Source: Sphingomonas oligophenolica (GTDB lineage: Bacteria; Pseudomonadota; Alphaproteobacteria; Sphingomonadales; Sphingomonadaceae). From it: a stretch of 64,000 bases of DNA. The notes beneath the pieces were generated by a model, which was given only the letters and a program-made list of their open reading frames with translations, searched no databases and was not told the origin of the DNA. Position numbers and translations under genes: made by a program. Numbering within the stretch: the stretch's first letter is position 1; each line of letters opens with the position of its first letter. Positions 18,928 through 27,961 of the stretch are shown here, one piece after another. Where the stretch lies: the NCBI RefSeq assembly GCF_006438955.1, contig NZ_RCZK01000001.1, forward strand, positions 248,001-312,000. Direction: 5' to 3'.

Positions 18928-19953
18928 CGCCAGGTAGCGCGCGCCCGAATCGAGCCCCGGCAGCGGAACCGGCGGTGGGCGGGGCGCATCGAGCCAATGG
19001 GTCAACGCGCGCGCCAGCGCCTGCGGATCGTCGCGGGGGACGATCGTGCCGAGCGAGGCGTCGATGACGATCTCGGCGATCGCCTCGCTCGAATCGGTCG
19101 AGACCACCGGCGTGCCGACCGACAGCGCCTCCCGCAGCACCCCCGGCACACCCTCGTAATCGCTGGTCAGCGCGATGACGCGCGCCACCTCCATCATCGC
19201 AACCGGGTTGGCGACATGCCCCGGTAGGTGAACGCGATCGGCGCCGGCCGCCGCCTTCGCGGCCAGATCGGCGCGGAGCGGGCCTTCGCCGAGGATCACC
19301 ACCGTCACATCGGCGGGGAGCAGCGGAATGACGTCGATCAGTCGATCCCAGCGTTTCTGCGGCACCAGTCGGCCGACCCCCAGAATGACTCGCGTGCCCG
19401 GCAGCGCGACCGGCACTGCGCCGGGCACGGGGGGCGGGGGCGGATTGGGGATGACGCTGACCCGGCCATCCATCCGCAGCAACCGCGCGGCGGTAGCGGC
19501 AGTGGCAGGGGTCATCGCGACGAGCGCATCGAGGAAACGGCCGTGGAGCGTGAGCCAGCGCCGATGCGCGATATCGAGGAGGATCCCGTGGTCGCCGCGA
19601 TCGGGGGCATTGGACATTTTGGCGACGATCGGCGGGCTCGCGAGTCCCAGCACCAGCCGCGCCCATGCCGCGGCGCTGGTGTAGTAACTGCCCGCGCAGA
19701 ACAGCAGGTCGGGGCGCCGATCGCGGATGAGGCGGGGCAGCGCGGTCGCGAGCGCGCAAAAGGAGGGCGTGCCGAGGTCGACGAGATCGAGGCCCGGCGG
19801 CAATTCAGTGGCGAGCGGGCCGCTGCGATCGCCGATCAACAAGGTTACCCGCCGCCCCGCCTCAATCCACGCGCGCGCCAGCCGCAACTGCGCGCGCTCG
19901 ACCCCGCCGCCGTCAAGAGTCCGCGCGAAGGTAAGGATATGATCGGCCGCCAT
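18907..19953 (-). CDS. Glycosyltransferase, GT4 family
   Basis: A 348-residue GT-B fold glycosyltransferase (group 1). The N-terminal acceptor domain begins ILTFARTLDGGGVERAQLRL. The donor domain shows VGRLVPQKRWDRLI and the E-x7-E region in SDYEGVPGVLREALSVGTPVV. No signal peptide. The ATG at 19951-19953 was chosen because upstream in-frame codons read through the opposite gene's leader. It faces a rightward glycan-related cluster across a short divergent region and likely acts in the same surface-glycan or glycolipid pathway; sugar and acceptor are unknown. Confidence 0.85.
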   Translation of the reverse strand: MAADHILTFARTLDGGGVERAQLRLARAWIEAGRRVTLLIGDRSGPLATELPPGLDLVDLGTPSFCALATALPRLIRDRRPDLLFCAGSYYTSAAAWARLVLGLASPPIVAKMSNAPDRGDHGILLDIAHRRWLTLHGRFLDALVAMTPATAATAARLLRMDGRVSVIPNPPPPPVPGAVPVALPGTRVILGVGRLVPQKRWDRLIDVIPLLPADVTVVILGEGPLRADLAAKAAAGADRVHLPGHVANPVAMMEVARVIALTSDYEGVPGVLREALSVGTPVVSTDSSEAIAEIVIDASLGTIVPRDDPQALARALTHWLDAPRPPPVPLPGLDSGARYLALFDSLV

Positions 19954-20041
19954 CTGGTATCGGCTGTGGCACATTCCTATACAGGTGCAAGCGCCGCGCC
20001 TTGCGGCTACAGCGCTGCGCCTCAACGCCATCGGAGCCCCG

Positions 20042-20995
20042 GTGCCCATCACCCCGACCATCGAACCGCCGCTCGCCACCCTGTTGTCCCCGCTCGTCGC
20101 CGCGCCCTCGGCCGTCGTCGGGCTGGAGCCGGTGACGACGATCAAGAGCCGCTGGCCGACGATCATCGGCGCGCTGGTGACGGTCGCGATGCTGGTCGGA
20201 CTGGGGCGGGAGTTATTCGGATCGGGGCTCGCGGGGCTGACGCGAACAGTGCCGCGCGATCCGTTGTTCTACGTTGCGTTCGCGGGGGTGTATTTCACGC
20301 TGCCGGTGTTCGACTATCTGATCTTTCGCAAACTGTGGGGGATTCCGCTGTCGGGGTTGGTCGCGCTGATCAAGAAGCGGATCGCGAACGACGTCGTCGT
20401 CGGCTATTCGGGCGAGGCGTATTTCTATGCCTGGGCGCGCGCGAAGGCGCGGTTCGTGGCGGCACCTTTCGGCGCGGTAAAGGATGTATCCATCCTGTCC
20501 GCGATCGCGGGTAATGCGATCACGCTGGCGATGATCGCGGTCGCGCTGCCGGTCGGGCGCCACCTGATCCCGCCCGAGATGATGCGCTATGTCTATGGGT
20601 CGCTCGCGATCGTGTTCGGCACGTCGATCCCGTTCCTGATTTTTTCGAAACGTGTGTTCTCGCTCGATCGCGGCCAGCTGTGGTGGGTGTTCGGCGCGCA
20701 CATCGTGCGCTCGGTACTGACTTCGCTCTTTCTGGCGTTGGCGTGGCATTTCGCGCTGCCCGCAGTGTCAGTCGGGCTATGGCTGTTTTTGTCCGCGGGA
20801 CGCCTGCTGTTCTCACGACTGCCGTTATTGCCCAACAAGGACCTGCTTTTCGCCAATTTTGCGATCCTGTTCATCGGGCAGGAAGGGGTCTTGTCCGGCC
20901 TGATCGCGTTCACCGCCGCGGCGGCGCTGCTCGTTCATGTCATCCTCATCGTCGCGTTCGGCCTTTATCGGCTAGCGATCAGGAGCGTAAAATGA
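20042..20995 (+). CDS. Polytopic membrane protein, possibly flippase-like (LPG synthase TM/UPF0104-like)
   Basis: A 317-residue membrane protein with about seven or eight hydrophobic helices. The central segment VVVGYSGEAYFYAWARAKA resembles the conserved GE(A)-containing loop of UPF0104/lysyl-PG-synthase membrane domains, but the match is by eye. GTG at 20042 has a GGAG eight nucleotides upstream; an earlier in-frame GTG (19985) is less likely. It overlaps the following DUF2141 gene by 4 nt (ATGA). Its position between glycosyltransferases suggests lipid-linked sugar handling or export. Confidence 0.7.
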   Translation: MPITPTIEPPLATLLSPLVAAPSAVVGLEPVTTIKSRWPTIIGALVTVAMLVGLGRELFGSGLAGLTRTVPRDPLFYVAFAGVYFTLPVFDYLIFRKLWGIPLSGLVALIKKRIANDVVVGYSGEAYFYAWARAKARFVAAPFGAVKDVSILSAIAGNAITLAMIAVALPVGRHLIPPEMMRYVYGSLAIVFGTSIPFLIFSKRVFSLDRGQLWWVFGAHIVRSVLTSLFLALAWHFALPAVSVGLWLFLSAGRLLFSRLPLLPNKDLLFANFAILFIGQEGVLSGLIAFTAAAALLVHVILIVAFGLYRLAIRSVK

Positions 20996-21522
20996 AGTCT
21001 GTCATCCTCACCGTCGTGCTGGTCGCCGCCACCGGAATTGCCGCCGCACCTGCTACCGCCCAGATCATCGGCACCGACGCCGCGGCGTGCGCGCCGGGCG
21101 GCGGCCCCGCGATCCTGGCCAATCTGACCGGGCTGAAGGACCGCAAGGGCTCGCTCAAGCTCGAGCTGTACCCCGCGGCCGAGGACGATTTTCTGAAGGA
21201 TGACTACGAGTTGGTCGCGCAGGGCAAAGTCTTCCGCCGGGTCCGGGCCGGCACGCCGGCGTCGGGCAGCGTGTCGGTGTGCATCCGCGTCCCCCATCCG
21301 GGCCGCTACGCGCTGCTCGCGACGCATGACCGCGATGGCAAGAACAAGTTCAATTTCTTCTCCGACGGCGCGGGCTTTCCGAGCAACAAGAAGCTCGGCA
21401 TGTCGCGCCCCAAGCTGGCCGAAGCGGTAATCGACGTCGGCAGCGGCGTCACCACCACGACCATCCGGATGCAGTATCTGCGCGGCGTGCTATCGGGCTT
21501 CGGGCCGACCAAGGACGGCTGA
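20992..21522 (+). CDS. Secreted DUF2141 protein
   Basis: A 176-residue protein with a signal peptide (about 1-23, cleavage after TAQ or ATA) and a DUF2141 beta-sandwich. Conserved parts seen: GSLKLELYPA, CIRVPHPGRYALLATHDRDG and FNFFSDGAGFPSN. Function is unknown; it probably acts in the periplasm or at the outer membrane. Start and stop are locked into the operon (ATGA upstream, TGATG downstream), so it is translated with the membrane protein and the GT4 enzyme. Confidence 0.85.
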   Translation: MKSVILTVVLVAATGIAAAPATAQIIGTDAAACAPGGGPAILANLTGLKDRKGSLKLELYPAAEDDFLKDDYELVAQGKVFRRVRAGTPASGSVSVCIRVPHPGRYALLATHDRDGKNKFNFFSDGAGFPSNKKLGMSRPKLAEAVIDVGSGVTTTTIRMQYLRGVLSGFGPTKDG

Positions 21523-22709
21523 TGCGGATCGTCGACGTCAACGAATTCTATTCGCCGACCGGCGGCGGGGTTCGGACGTACGTCGACCGCAAGATGACCA
21601 TCCTGGGCGAGATGGGCCATGAATTGATCGTGATCGCGCCGGGCCGCGAGGATCGGGTCGAGGAGCGCGCGGGCGGCCGGATCGTTTACGTCAAATCGCC
21701 CGGGATGCCGTTCGACAGCAATTACGGGTTGCTCTGGGACGCGGCGCCGATCCACGAACTGCTCGACCGATACGACCCCGATGTGGTCGAGAATTGTTCG
21801 CCCTGGCGCCCCGCGTGGATCGTGACCGATTGGCCGGGTACGGGCAACAAGCGCGCGATCCGGTCGTTCTTCGTGCATAACGACAATGTCGAGGCCTATC
21901 CCAAACGCTGGTTCGGCGGGGTCGCGTCGCCACAGGCGATCGAGCGCGCCTTCGCGTGGTACGATCGTTATCAGGGGCGGTTCCTCGATCGGCATGACAC
22001 GGTTGTCACCAACGGTCCGGCGATGACCGCGCGACTGCGCGCGCGCGGCGTGCGGGTCGATGCGACGATGACGCTGGGGATCGAGCGCCGACATTTCTCG
22101 CCTGCATTTCGCGACGAAGAGTTGCGCGCGGCGTTGCTCGACGAGTGCAAATTGCCGCCCGGCGGGCATCTGCTGCTCGGGATCGGGCGGCACCATCCCG
22201 AAAAACGCTGGCCGGTGGTGATCGACGCGGTCGGGCGCGCCGGGGCGAAGCTGCCGGTGGGGCTGATCCTGCTGGGGCGGGGGATGGCGACCAAGGCGCT
22301 CGAGCGGCGGATCGGGGAAAGCCCGCACATCCGGTTGTTCCGCCCCACCTATGACCGCGCGCGCCTCGCCGCGATCATGGCGAGCGTCGATGCGTATATC
22401 CATGCGTCGGACGCCGAGCCGTTCGGGCTCGTCGGATACGAGGCGCTCGCGAGCGGTGCGCCGTTGATCCTGCCCGACGCGGGCGGGATGGCGGCGCTTG
22501 CCGACCCACTCTACACCGAGACGTATCGCGCGCGCGACGCGGTGTCTTGCGCCGAAGCGATCGGGCGCTTCTTCGCGCGCGACCAGGCGCCGATCCGCGC
22601 CGCGGCGGCGGCGGCGGCAGACGGTGTGCTCAGCGACGAGGAACATGCGCGGCGGCTGATCGCGCACTATGATGCGGTGATCGCGACGGCGACGGCGCGG
22701 ACGGCGTAG
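21522..22709 (+). CDS. Glycosyltransferase, GT4 family
   Basis: A 395-residue GT-B glycosyltransferase. The N-terminus has the donor/acceptor glycine loop EFYSPTGGGVRTYVDRK, the C-terminal half LLGIGRHHPEKRWPVVIDAV and the E-x7-E motif in DAEPFGLVGYEALASGAP. The pattern resembles alpha-mannosyl or glucosyl transferases that glycosylate lipids. It shares one base with the DUF2141 stop (TGATG). Last gene of the rightward cluster, meeting the GT39-like gene tail to tail 25 bp on. Confidence 0.88.
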   Translation: MRIVDVNEFYSPTGGGVRTYVDRKMTILGEMGHELIVIAPGREDRVEERAGGRIVYVKSPGMPFDSNYGLLWDAAPIHELLDRYDPDVVENCSPWRPAWIVTDWPGTGNKRAIRSFFVHNDNVEAYPKRWFGGVASPQAIERAFAWYDRYQGRFLDRHDTVVTNGPAMTARLRARGVRVDATMTLGIERRHFSPAFRDEELRAALLDECKLPPGGHLLLGIGRHHPEKRWPVVIDAVGRAGAKLPVGLILLGRGMATKALERRIGESPHIRLFRPTYDRARLAAIMASVDAYIHASDAEPFGLVGYEALASGAPLILPDAGGMAALADPLYTETYRARDAVSCAEAIGRFFARDQAPIRAAAAAAADGVLSDEEHARRLIAHYDAVIATATARTA

Positions 22710-22734
22710 GCCGACGTAACCTGCGTGGTCTGGC

Positions 22735-24156
22735 TCAGGGTTCGATCCACAGCGTGAACCGGTCACCCGGCACCGCGACCTTGCGATAGCCTGCTCCGCG
22801 CGCGCGGTCCGCCAGTAGCTGATCGAGCGCGGCATCGCCGCTGGTCCACGGACCCTCGCCCCCGGTCAGCACCGTCGGCGGCAGCGGCGCGGCGGCGGCC
22901 CGGTCGCGCGATACCAATGTCAGCGCACGCTCGTCGGCGGGTGATAACAACCCGCGGCTGCGAAAATAGAACGGCCCCGTCGCGAACCGCGGATCGATCG
23001 CGCGCGCGGTCGCGGGGACGAATGCGGGGGAGAGCGTAGCGACCGCGCCGGTCGCGCCCGCTCGATCCATCGCGGTACGGATCGCGGTACCGTCCCGGAT
23101 CGCGGTAACCATGCCGCCCCCGGACGCGATCGCGATCAGCGACGGGGCGAGGCCCGCGCCGACGAAGACCGCCATCGCGACCCGCAGCCATCGTGCCGGC
23201 GGCTGTCGAGTCCAGACCAACGCCAGCGCGACGAAGAGCGGTGGGAGCAGTGGTAACAGATATTGCCGCCAGGTCGGGGTCGGGAGCAGTGCCGCGAACA
23301 ATCCCGCGATGATGAGAACCAGCGGCAGCACCGGGCGGCGAGTGCCGCGCGCGATCCCGACGACGATCAGCGACAGCAGCGCGGGGCCGAGCGCGAGGAA
23401 TTTGACGAAATCGATGATTTTCGCGCTCGCGGTGAGCTTCCACGCCCGCCCCGCCGCGCGATAATATTGGTCGGGTGCGGCCTGGGGGAAAACGAAGACC
23501 CCGAACGCAAATCCCTGCGGCGCGAGCCATAGGGTCCACGCCACGAACAGCGCGAGTGGCGCGACCCCAGCGAGCACCCAACCGGGACGTTGGCGGTGGG
23601 CGTCGACCAGCGCATAGCCACCATAGGCGAGCGCGGGGAACGCATAGGATAGTTTGGCGGCAGTGGCGGCGGCGAGGAGTCCCCCGATCGCCGCCGCTAC
23701 TGCGCGCGTTCGTGCGGGACGGAGGGCGAGCCACAGCGCGACGGCGAGGCACGCAGCGGGGAGCGCATCGTTGCGCGCGGTGCCGATGCTGAAGAGCAGG
23801 ATGTCGGTGGTCGCGAACAGTCCCGCGGCCACGACCGCCAACCACCGCGATGCGCCTGCGGTGCGCGCTGCTCCTGCCACCGCGATCACCGCGACGACAC
23901 CGAATAGCGCATTGACGATGCGCAGCGCGGGCCAGGCCAAACTACCCGCCAGCGCCGCGACCGGTGCGAGCAGCAACGGCTGCAGCGGGGTCTGGAGATA
24001 CGCATAGTCGCGATACTGCAGCAGCCCGTGCGCGGTCAGCACCGCAGCGGCAACATACTGGCTTTCGTCGTGATCGATCGGACGCAGCAGCGCGAGCGCC
24101 AAGAATATCAGTGACAACGCCGCCGCGCCCGTCATCATCCGCCGCGATCCCGCCAT
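22735..24156 (-). CDS. Membrane glycosyltransferase, GT39/ArnT-like (GT-C fold)
   Basis: A 473-residue GT-C protein with about ten to twelve hydrophobic helices. The first periplasmic loop carries the diagnostic acidic motif RPIDHDESQYVAAA, and the helix-loop YAYLQTPLQPLLLAP follows. The C-terminal domain is soluble and ends FTLWIEP. Such enzymes use polyprenyl-phosphate sugars on the periplasmic face. With the neighbouring GT4 enzymes it suggests glycan or glycolipid assembly; sugar and acceptor are unknown. Confidence 0.82.
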   Translation of the reverse strand: MAGSRRMMTGAAALSLIFLALALLRPIDHDESQYVAAAVLTAHGLLQYRDYAYLQTPLQPLLLAPVAALAGSLAWPALRIVNALFGVVAVIAVAGAARTAGASRWLAVVAAGLFATTDILLFSIGTARNDALPAACLAVALWLALRPARTRAVAAAIGGLLAAATAAKLSYAFPALAYGGYALVDAHRQRPGWVLAGVAPLALFVAWTLWLAPQGFAFGVFVFPQAAPDQYYRAAGRAWKLTASAKIIDFVKFLALGPALLSLIVVGIARGTRRPVLPLVLIIAGLFAALLPTPTWRQYLLPLLPPLFVALALVWTRQPPARWLRVAMAVFVGAGLAPSLIAIASGGGMVTAIRDGTAIRTAMDRAGATGAVATLSPAFVPATARAIDPRFATGPFYFRSRGLLSPADERALTLVSRDRAAAAPLPPTVLTGGEGPWTSGDAALDQLLADRARGAGYRKVAVPGDRFTLWIEP

Positions 24157-24241
24157 GACGACGCTCCTTAAAAAGCGCCGTCCCCGGTGTCACGAAAACA
24201 TCACCGGCCCGGCGCAGGGACGGGTGGACAGGAGGGCTTCC

Positions 24242-25864
24242 ATGACCATCACTATCGACCGTCGTTCACTCATCGCCACCGCCACGCTGGGGCTGGGCGC
24301 GTTCGCCATTCCCGGCTTCGCGCTCGCTCAAGATTTGGCGCGTGGTTTTACCCATGCGGTGGCGAGCGGCGAGCCCGCGAGCGATTCGATGCTGTTGTGG
24401 ACCCGCTACGTCCCCGCCGGCGGCGGCGCGGTCGAGCTGACGGTCGAGGTTGCCGCCACTCCCGATTTCGCCAAGGTGGTTGCAGGCGGCACCGCGATCA
24501 CCGGCCCATGGCGCGATCATACGACCAAGATCACGGTCGATGGCCTCGCGCCCGGGCAAGTCTATCATTATCGCTTTGTCGCGCCCGATGGCTCGTTCTC
24601 GCCGGTTGGCAGGACCAAGACGCTGCCCGACGAGAGCGGCAGGCAGTGGCGCGCGGCGATCTTTTCGTGCTCGAACATGGGGTTCGGCTGGTTCAACGCT
24701 TATGCGCACGCCGCGGCGCGCGACGACATCGACTGTGCGATCCACCTCGGCGATTATTTCTACGAATACGCCACTGGCAATTATCCGGTGGCCAAGGATG
24801 CGGTCGCCGGGCGCAACCCGCTGCCCGCCAACGAACTGCTCCAGCTTGCCGACTATCGCTTGCGCTATGCGAGCTATCGCAGCGATGCCGATCTCCAAAA
24901 GCTCCACCTGCTGCTGCCGATGATCGTCCAGTGGGACGACCATGAAAGCGCCAACGACAGCTGGGAAGGCGGCGCGGAAAACCACGATCCCAAGACCGAA
25001 GGTGCGTGGAACTTGCGCAGGGCCGCCGCGATCCAGGCGTATCGCGAATGGATGCCGGTCAGCGACGAGCCGTGGAAGGCGTATGACGTTGGTCGCCTCG
25101 CGACGCTGTTCCGCACCGAAACCCGCGTGCTTGCGCGAACCGAGCAACCCGATGTGGCGGCGCTGTTTAAATTTGCCGACCCCGCAACGGCGCTGAAAGC
25201 GTTCCACGACGGGGCGTGGCAGGATCCCGGCGCTACGATGATGGGCAGCCAGCAGGAAGTGTGGCTCGACCACGCGATCCGTGCCTCGGTGAAGACGGGA
25301 CAGCGCTGGCAGGTGGTCGGGTTCGGGACGATCGTGGGTGACACCGGGCTGCCGCCAGAGGCGACGACCTGGCTCAACCAGAGCTCGAGCGATCGCGCGC
25401 GCGGCTATATCGAACATGGCATCGCGGCGGCGAAGGTGGGGCTGCCGTATAATTTCGATAGCTGGGGCGGTTATCCCGCGGCGCGCGCTCGCTTCCTGTC
25501 GGGCGCGCAGGCGAGCGGCGCGAACCTGGTCGTGATCTCGGGCGACAGCCACAATGCCTGGGCATACGACCTTGCGCAGCGCGGCAGCGCGGCGGGGGTT
25601 GAATTCGCCGGGTCGAGCGTCACCTCGAACGGGATCGAAAGCGGCTTCTCGCTCCAGCCCGCCACGGTGGCGCGCGAACTGGTTACGGCGAACCCCGAGC
25701 TCAAATGGTGCGACACGTCGAAGCGCGGCTATATGGCGATGACGATCACGCCAGATCGGGTCAGCAACGATTGGGTGATGGTCGATACCGTCAAGGTGAA
25801 AACGACGCGCGCAACCATCGCCCACACCGCGAGCGTGGCGCGCGGGCGCAACGTGATGGCGTGA
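24242..25864 (+). CDS. phoD: Alkaline phosphatase D family, Tat-exported
   Basis: A 540-residue PhoD-type metallophosphodiesterase/phosphatase. The signal peptide (about 1-30) has a twin arginine (R7-R8 in IDRRSLIAT), suggesting export folded by Tat with bound metal. The Fe/Ca-binding core is visible in IHLGDYFYEYA, MIVQWDDHE and LVVISGDSHNAW. The ATG at 24242 has AGGAGG seven bases upstream; an open frame starting 87 nt earlier lacks these features. It ends on the base before the ubiG stop on the other strand. Confidence 0.92.
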   Translation: MTITIDRRSLIATATLGLGAFAIPGFALAQDLARGFTHAVASGEPASDSMLLWTRYVPAGGGAVELTVEVAATPDFAKVVAGGTAITGPWRDHTTKITVDGLAPGQVYHYRFVAPDGSFSPVGRTKTLPDESGRQWRAAIFSCSNMGFGWFNAYAHAAARDDIDCAIHLGDYFYEYATGNYPVAKDAVAGRNPLPANELLQLADYRLRYASYRSDADLQKLHLLLPMIVQWDDHESANDSWEGGAENHDPKTEGAWNLRRAAAIQAYREWMPVSDEPWKAYDVGRLATLFRTETRVLARTEQPDVAALFKFADPATALKAFHDGAWQDPGATMMGSQQEVWLDHAIRASVKTGQRWQVVGFGTIVGDTGLPPEATTWLNQSSSDRARGYIEHGIAAAKVGLPYNFDSWGGYPAARARFLSGAQASGANLVVISGDSHNAWAYDLAQRGSAAGVEFAGSSVTSNGIESGFSLQPATVARELVTANPELKWCDTSKRGYMAMTITPDRVSNDWVMVDTVKVKTTRATIAHTASVARGRNVMA

Positions 25865-26608
25865 TTAGGCGCGTACCGCGGTCAGGAAGTAATCGAGCGC
25901 GGTGTTGTCGCTCAGGGTGAAGCCCGTGGCAGGCGAAAAGCTCAGTCCGCGGCGGTCGATCACCCTCAGGCCGGCTGCGGCCAGCAGCTCGGTCAGTTCA
26001 TCGGGGGTCAGGAACTTCGACCAGTCATGCGTGCCGCGCGGGATGCGCCCGGTGCCCTCCGCGATCGTGATCATCGCGAGCCGCGACAGCGGGGTGCGGT
26101 TCGGGGTCGACAGGATCATCAGTCCGGCCTCTGCTACCGCCGCTGCCAGGCCGCGGACGAAGGCGGCAGGATCGGTAACGTGTTCGATCACTTCGAGGCA
26201 GGTCACAAGGTCATAGCGGTCGGCGATCGCGTCGACGCTGCCGGTGCGATAGTCGATCGTGAGCCCACTCGCGGCGGCGTGGAGCGCGGCGACCGCGACA
26301 TTCTCCGCCGCCGCGTCGATCCCGGTGACCGTCGCGCCCAGCCGCGCGAGCGGTTCGCAGAGCAGGCCCGCGCCGCAGCCGACATCGAGTGCGGTTTTGC
26401 CCGCCAGCGGGGTGAAGCTTGGGGCATCACCGCCCCACTGAGCGTCGATCTGTTCGCGGATGTAGCGCAGCCGGGGCGGATTGAGCTTGTGGAGCATCGC
26501 CGAGGAGCCGCGGGGATCCCACCATTGCTTCGCCATCGCACCGAAATGCGCGGCCTCCGCCGGATCGATCGTTGTGCCGATCGTTACGCTGTCGCTTGCC
26601 ACCGTCAT
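25865..26608 (-). CDS. ubiG: Ubiquinone biosynthesis O-methyltransferase
   Basis: A 247-residue SAM-dependent methyltransferase that performs both O-methylations in ubiquinone synthesis. Near the N-terminus EAAHFGAMAKQWWDP is diagnostic for UbiG. Motif I is LDVGCGAGLLCEPL (about residues 73-86), and the membrane-associating insert after STPNRT is present. It is divergent from lysC across 55 bp. Confidence 0.95.
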   Translation of the reverse strand: MTVASDSVTIGTTIDPAEAAHFGAMAKQWWDPRGSSAMLHKLNPPRLRYIREQIDAQWGGDAPSFTPLAGKTALDVGCGAGLLCEPLARLGATVTGIDAAAENVAVAALHAAASGLTIDYRTGSVDAIADRYDLVTCLEVIEHVTDPAAFVRGLAAAVAEAGLMILSTPNRTPLSRLAMITIAEGTGRIPRGTHDWSKFLTPDELTELLAAAGLRVIDRRGLSFSPATGFTLSDNTALDYFLTAVRA

Positions 26609-26663
26609 GACGCCTTCCTATCAGGACCGCCGCCTCCACCCAACGGGATTTGCATCTACCGGC

Positions 26664-27914
26664 ATGGCACGCATCGTGATGAAGTTCGGCGGCACGTCGA
26701 TGGCGGGGATCGAACGGATCCGCCACGTCGCCGCGCGGGTGAAGCGCGAGGTCGATGCGGACAACGAGGTCGCGGTCGTCGTCTCGGCGATGGCGGGCGA
26801 GACCGATCGGTTGGTGAATTTCTGCCGAGAGGCATCGTCGCTCTACGATCCCCGCGAATATGATGTGGTGGTATCGAGCGGGGAACAGATCACCAGCGGG
26901 TTGCTCGCGATCGCGTTGCAGGCTGCGGGCGTGAAGGCGCGCAGCTGGCTCGGCTGGCAATTGCCGATTCGCACGTCGGACGGCCATGCCTCGGCGCGGA
27001 TCGGGGAGATCGACACGACCGCGCTGAACGCGAGCCTGGCGGCGGGCGAGGTCGCGGTGATCCCCGGATTCCAGGGGGTCGCGTCCGGCGAGCGCGTGAC
27101 TACGCTGGGGCGCGGCGGGTCGGATACCTCGGCGGTCGCGATGGCGGCGGCGATGAAGGCCGATCGCTGCGACATCTATACCGACGTCGATGGCGTCTAC
27201 ACCACCGATCCCCGGATCGTGCCGCGCGCGCGCAAATTGTCGAAGGTGACGTATGAGGAAATGCTCGAACTCGCGAGCGTCGGGGCAAAGGTGCTCCAGA
27301 CCCGATCGGTCGGGCTGGCGATGAAGGAAAAGGTTCGGGTGCGCGTGTTGTCGTCGTTTGAGGACGGCGACGAGCCCCAGCGCGGCACGCTGATCGTGGG
27401 CGAAGAGGAAATTGACGACATGGAACGCCAACTCATCACCGGAATCGCGCACGACAAGAACGAGGCGAAGATTACGCTCGCCAGCGTGCCCGATCGCCCC
27501 GGTTCGGTTGCGGCGATCTTTACCCCGCTCGCGGACGCGGGGATCAACGTCGACATGATCGTCCAGAACGTCGCGCATGCGGCGCAATCGACCGACGTGA
27601 CCTTCACGGTGCCAGCCGCCGACTTGCCGCGCAGCCTTGAGGTGCTTGGCCTCAACCAGGCGACAATCGGGTTCACGGCGATCGATCACGATACTCGCGT
27701 CGCCAAGATATCGGTCGTGGGCGTCGGCATGCGCAGCCACGCAGGCGTCGCGGCGACGATGTTCGCGACGCTGGGCGAACGCGGCATCAATATCCAGGTC
27801 ATCACGACCAGCGAGATCAAGGTCAGCGTGCTGATCGAGGAGGATTACACCGAGCTTGCGGTGCGGGTGCTCCACACCGCCTACGGCCTCGATGCCGAGG
27901 ATGCGGCGGCGTAG
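26664..27914 (+). CDS. lysC: Aspartate kinase
   Basis: A 416-residue monofunctional aspartokinase, first step to lysine, methionine and threonine. It has the N-terminal kinase motif VMKFGGTSMAG, the substrate loop TLGRGGSDTSAVA, and two C-terminal ACT domains (from about residue 263, starting ITGIAHDKNEAKI), which normally bind lysine or threonine for feedback inhibition. The ATG at 26664 fits the family; the frame stays open upstream through ubiG without relevance. Confidence 0.95.
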   Translation: MARIVMKFGGTSMAGIERIRHVAARVKREVDADNEVAVVVSAMAGETDRLVNFCREASSLYDPREYDVVVSSGEQITSGLLAIALQAAGVKARSWLGWQLPIRTSDGHASARIGEIDTTALNASLAAGEVAVIPGFQGVASGERVTTLGRGGSDTSAVAMAAAMKADRCDIYTDVDGVYTTDPRIVPRARKLSKVTYEEMLELASVGAKVLQTRSVGLAMKEKVRVRVLSSFEDGDEPQRGTLIVGEEEIDDMERQLITGIAHDKNEAKITLASVPDRPGSVAAIFTPLADAGINVDMIVQNVAHAAQSTDVTFTVPAADLPRSLEVLGLNQATIGFTAIDHDTRVAKISVVGVGMRSHAGVAATMFATLGERGINIQVITTSEIKVSVLIEEDYTELAVRVLHTAYGLDAEDAAA

Positions 27915-27961
27915 GCGTCGTACAATTCGCATCGTGCGAAAAATGACCTAAGGCCGCCATC

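Noticed and set aside
24157..24241. Pho box upstream of phoD
   Set aside because: Only loose TGTCA-like matches are present without the 11-bp spaced repeats needed; not supported.
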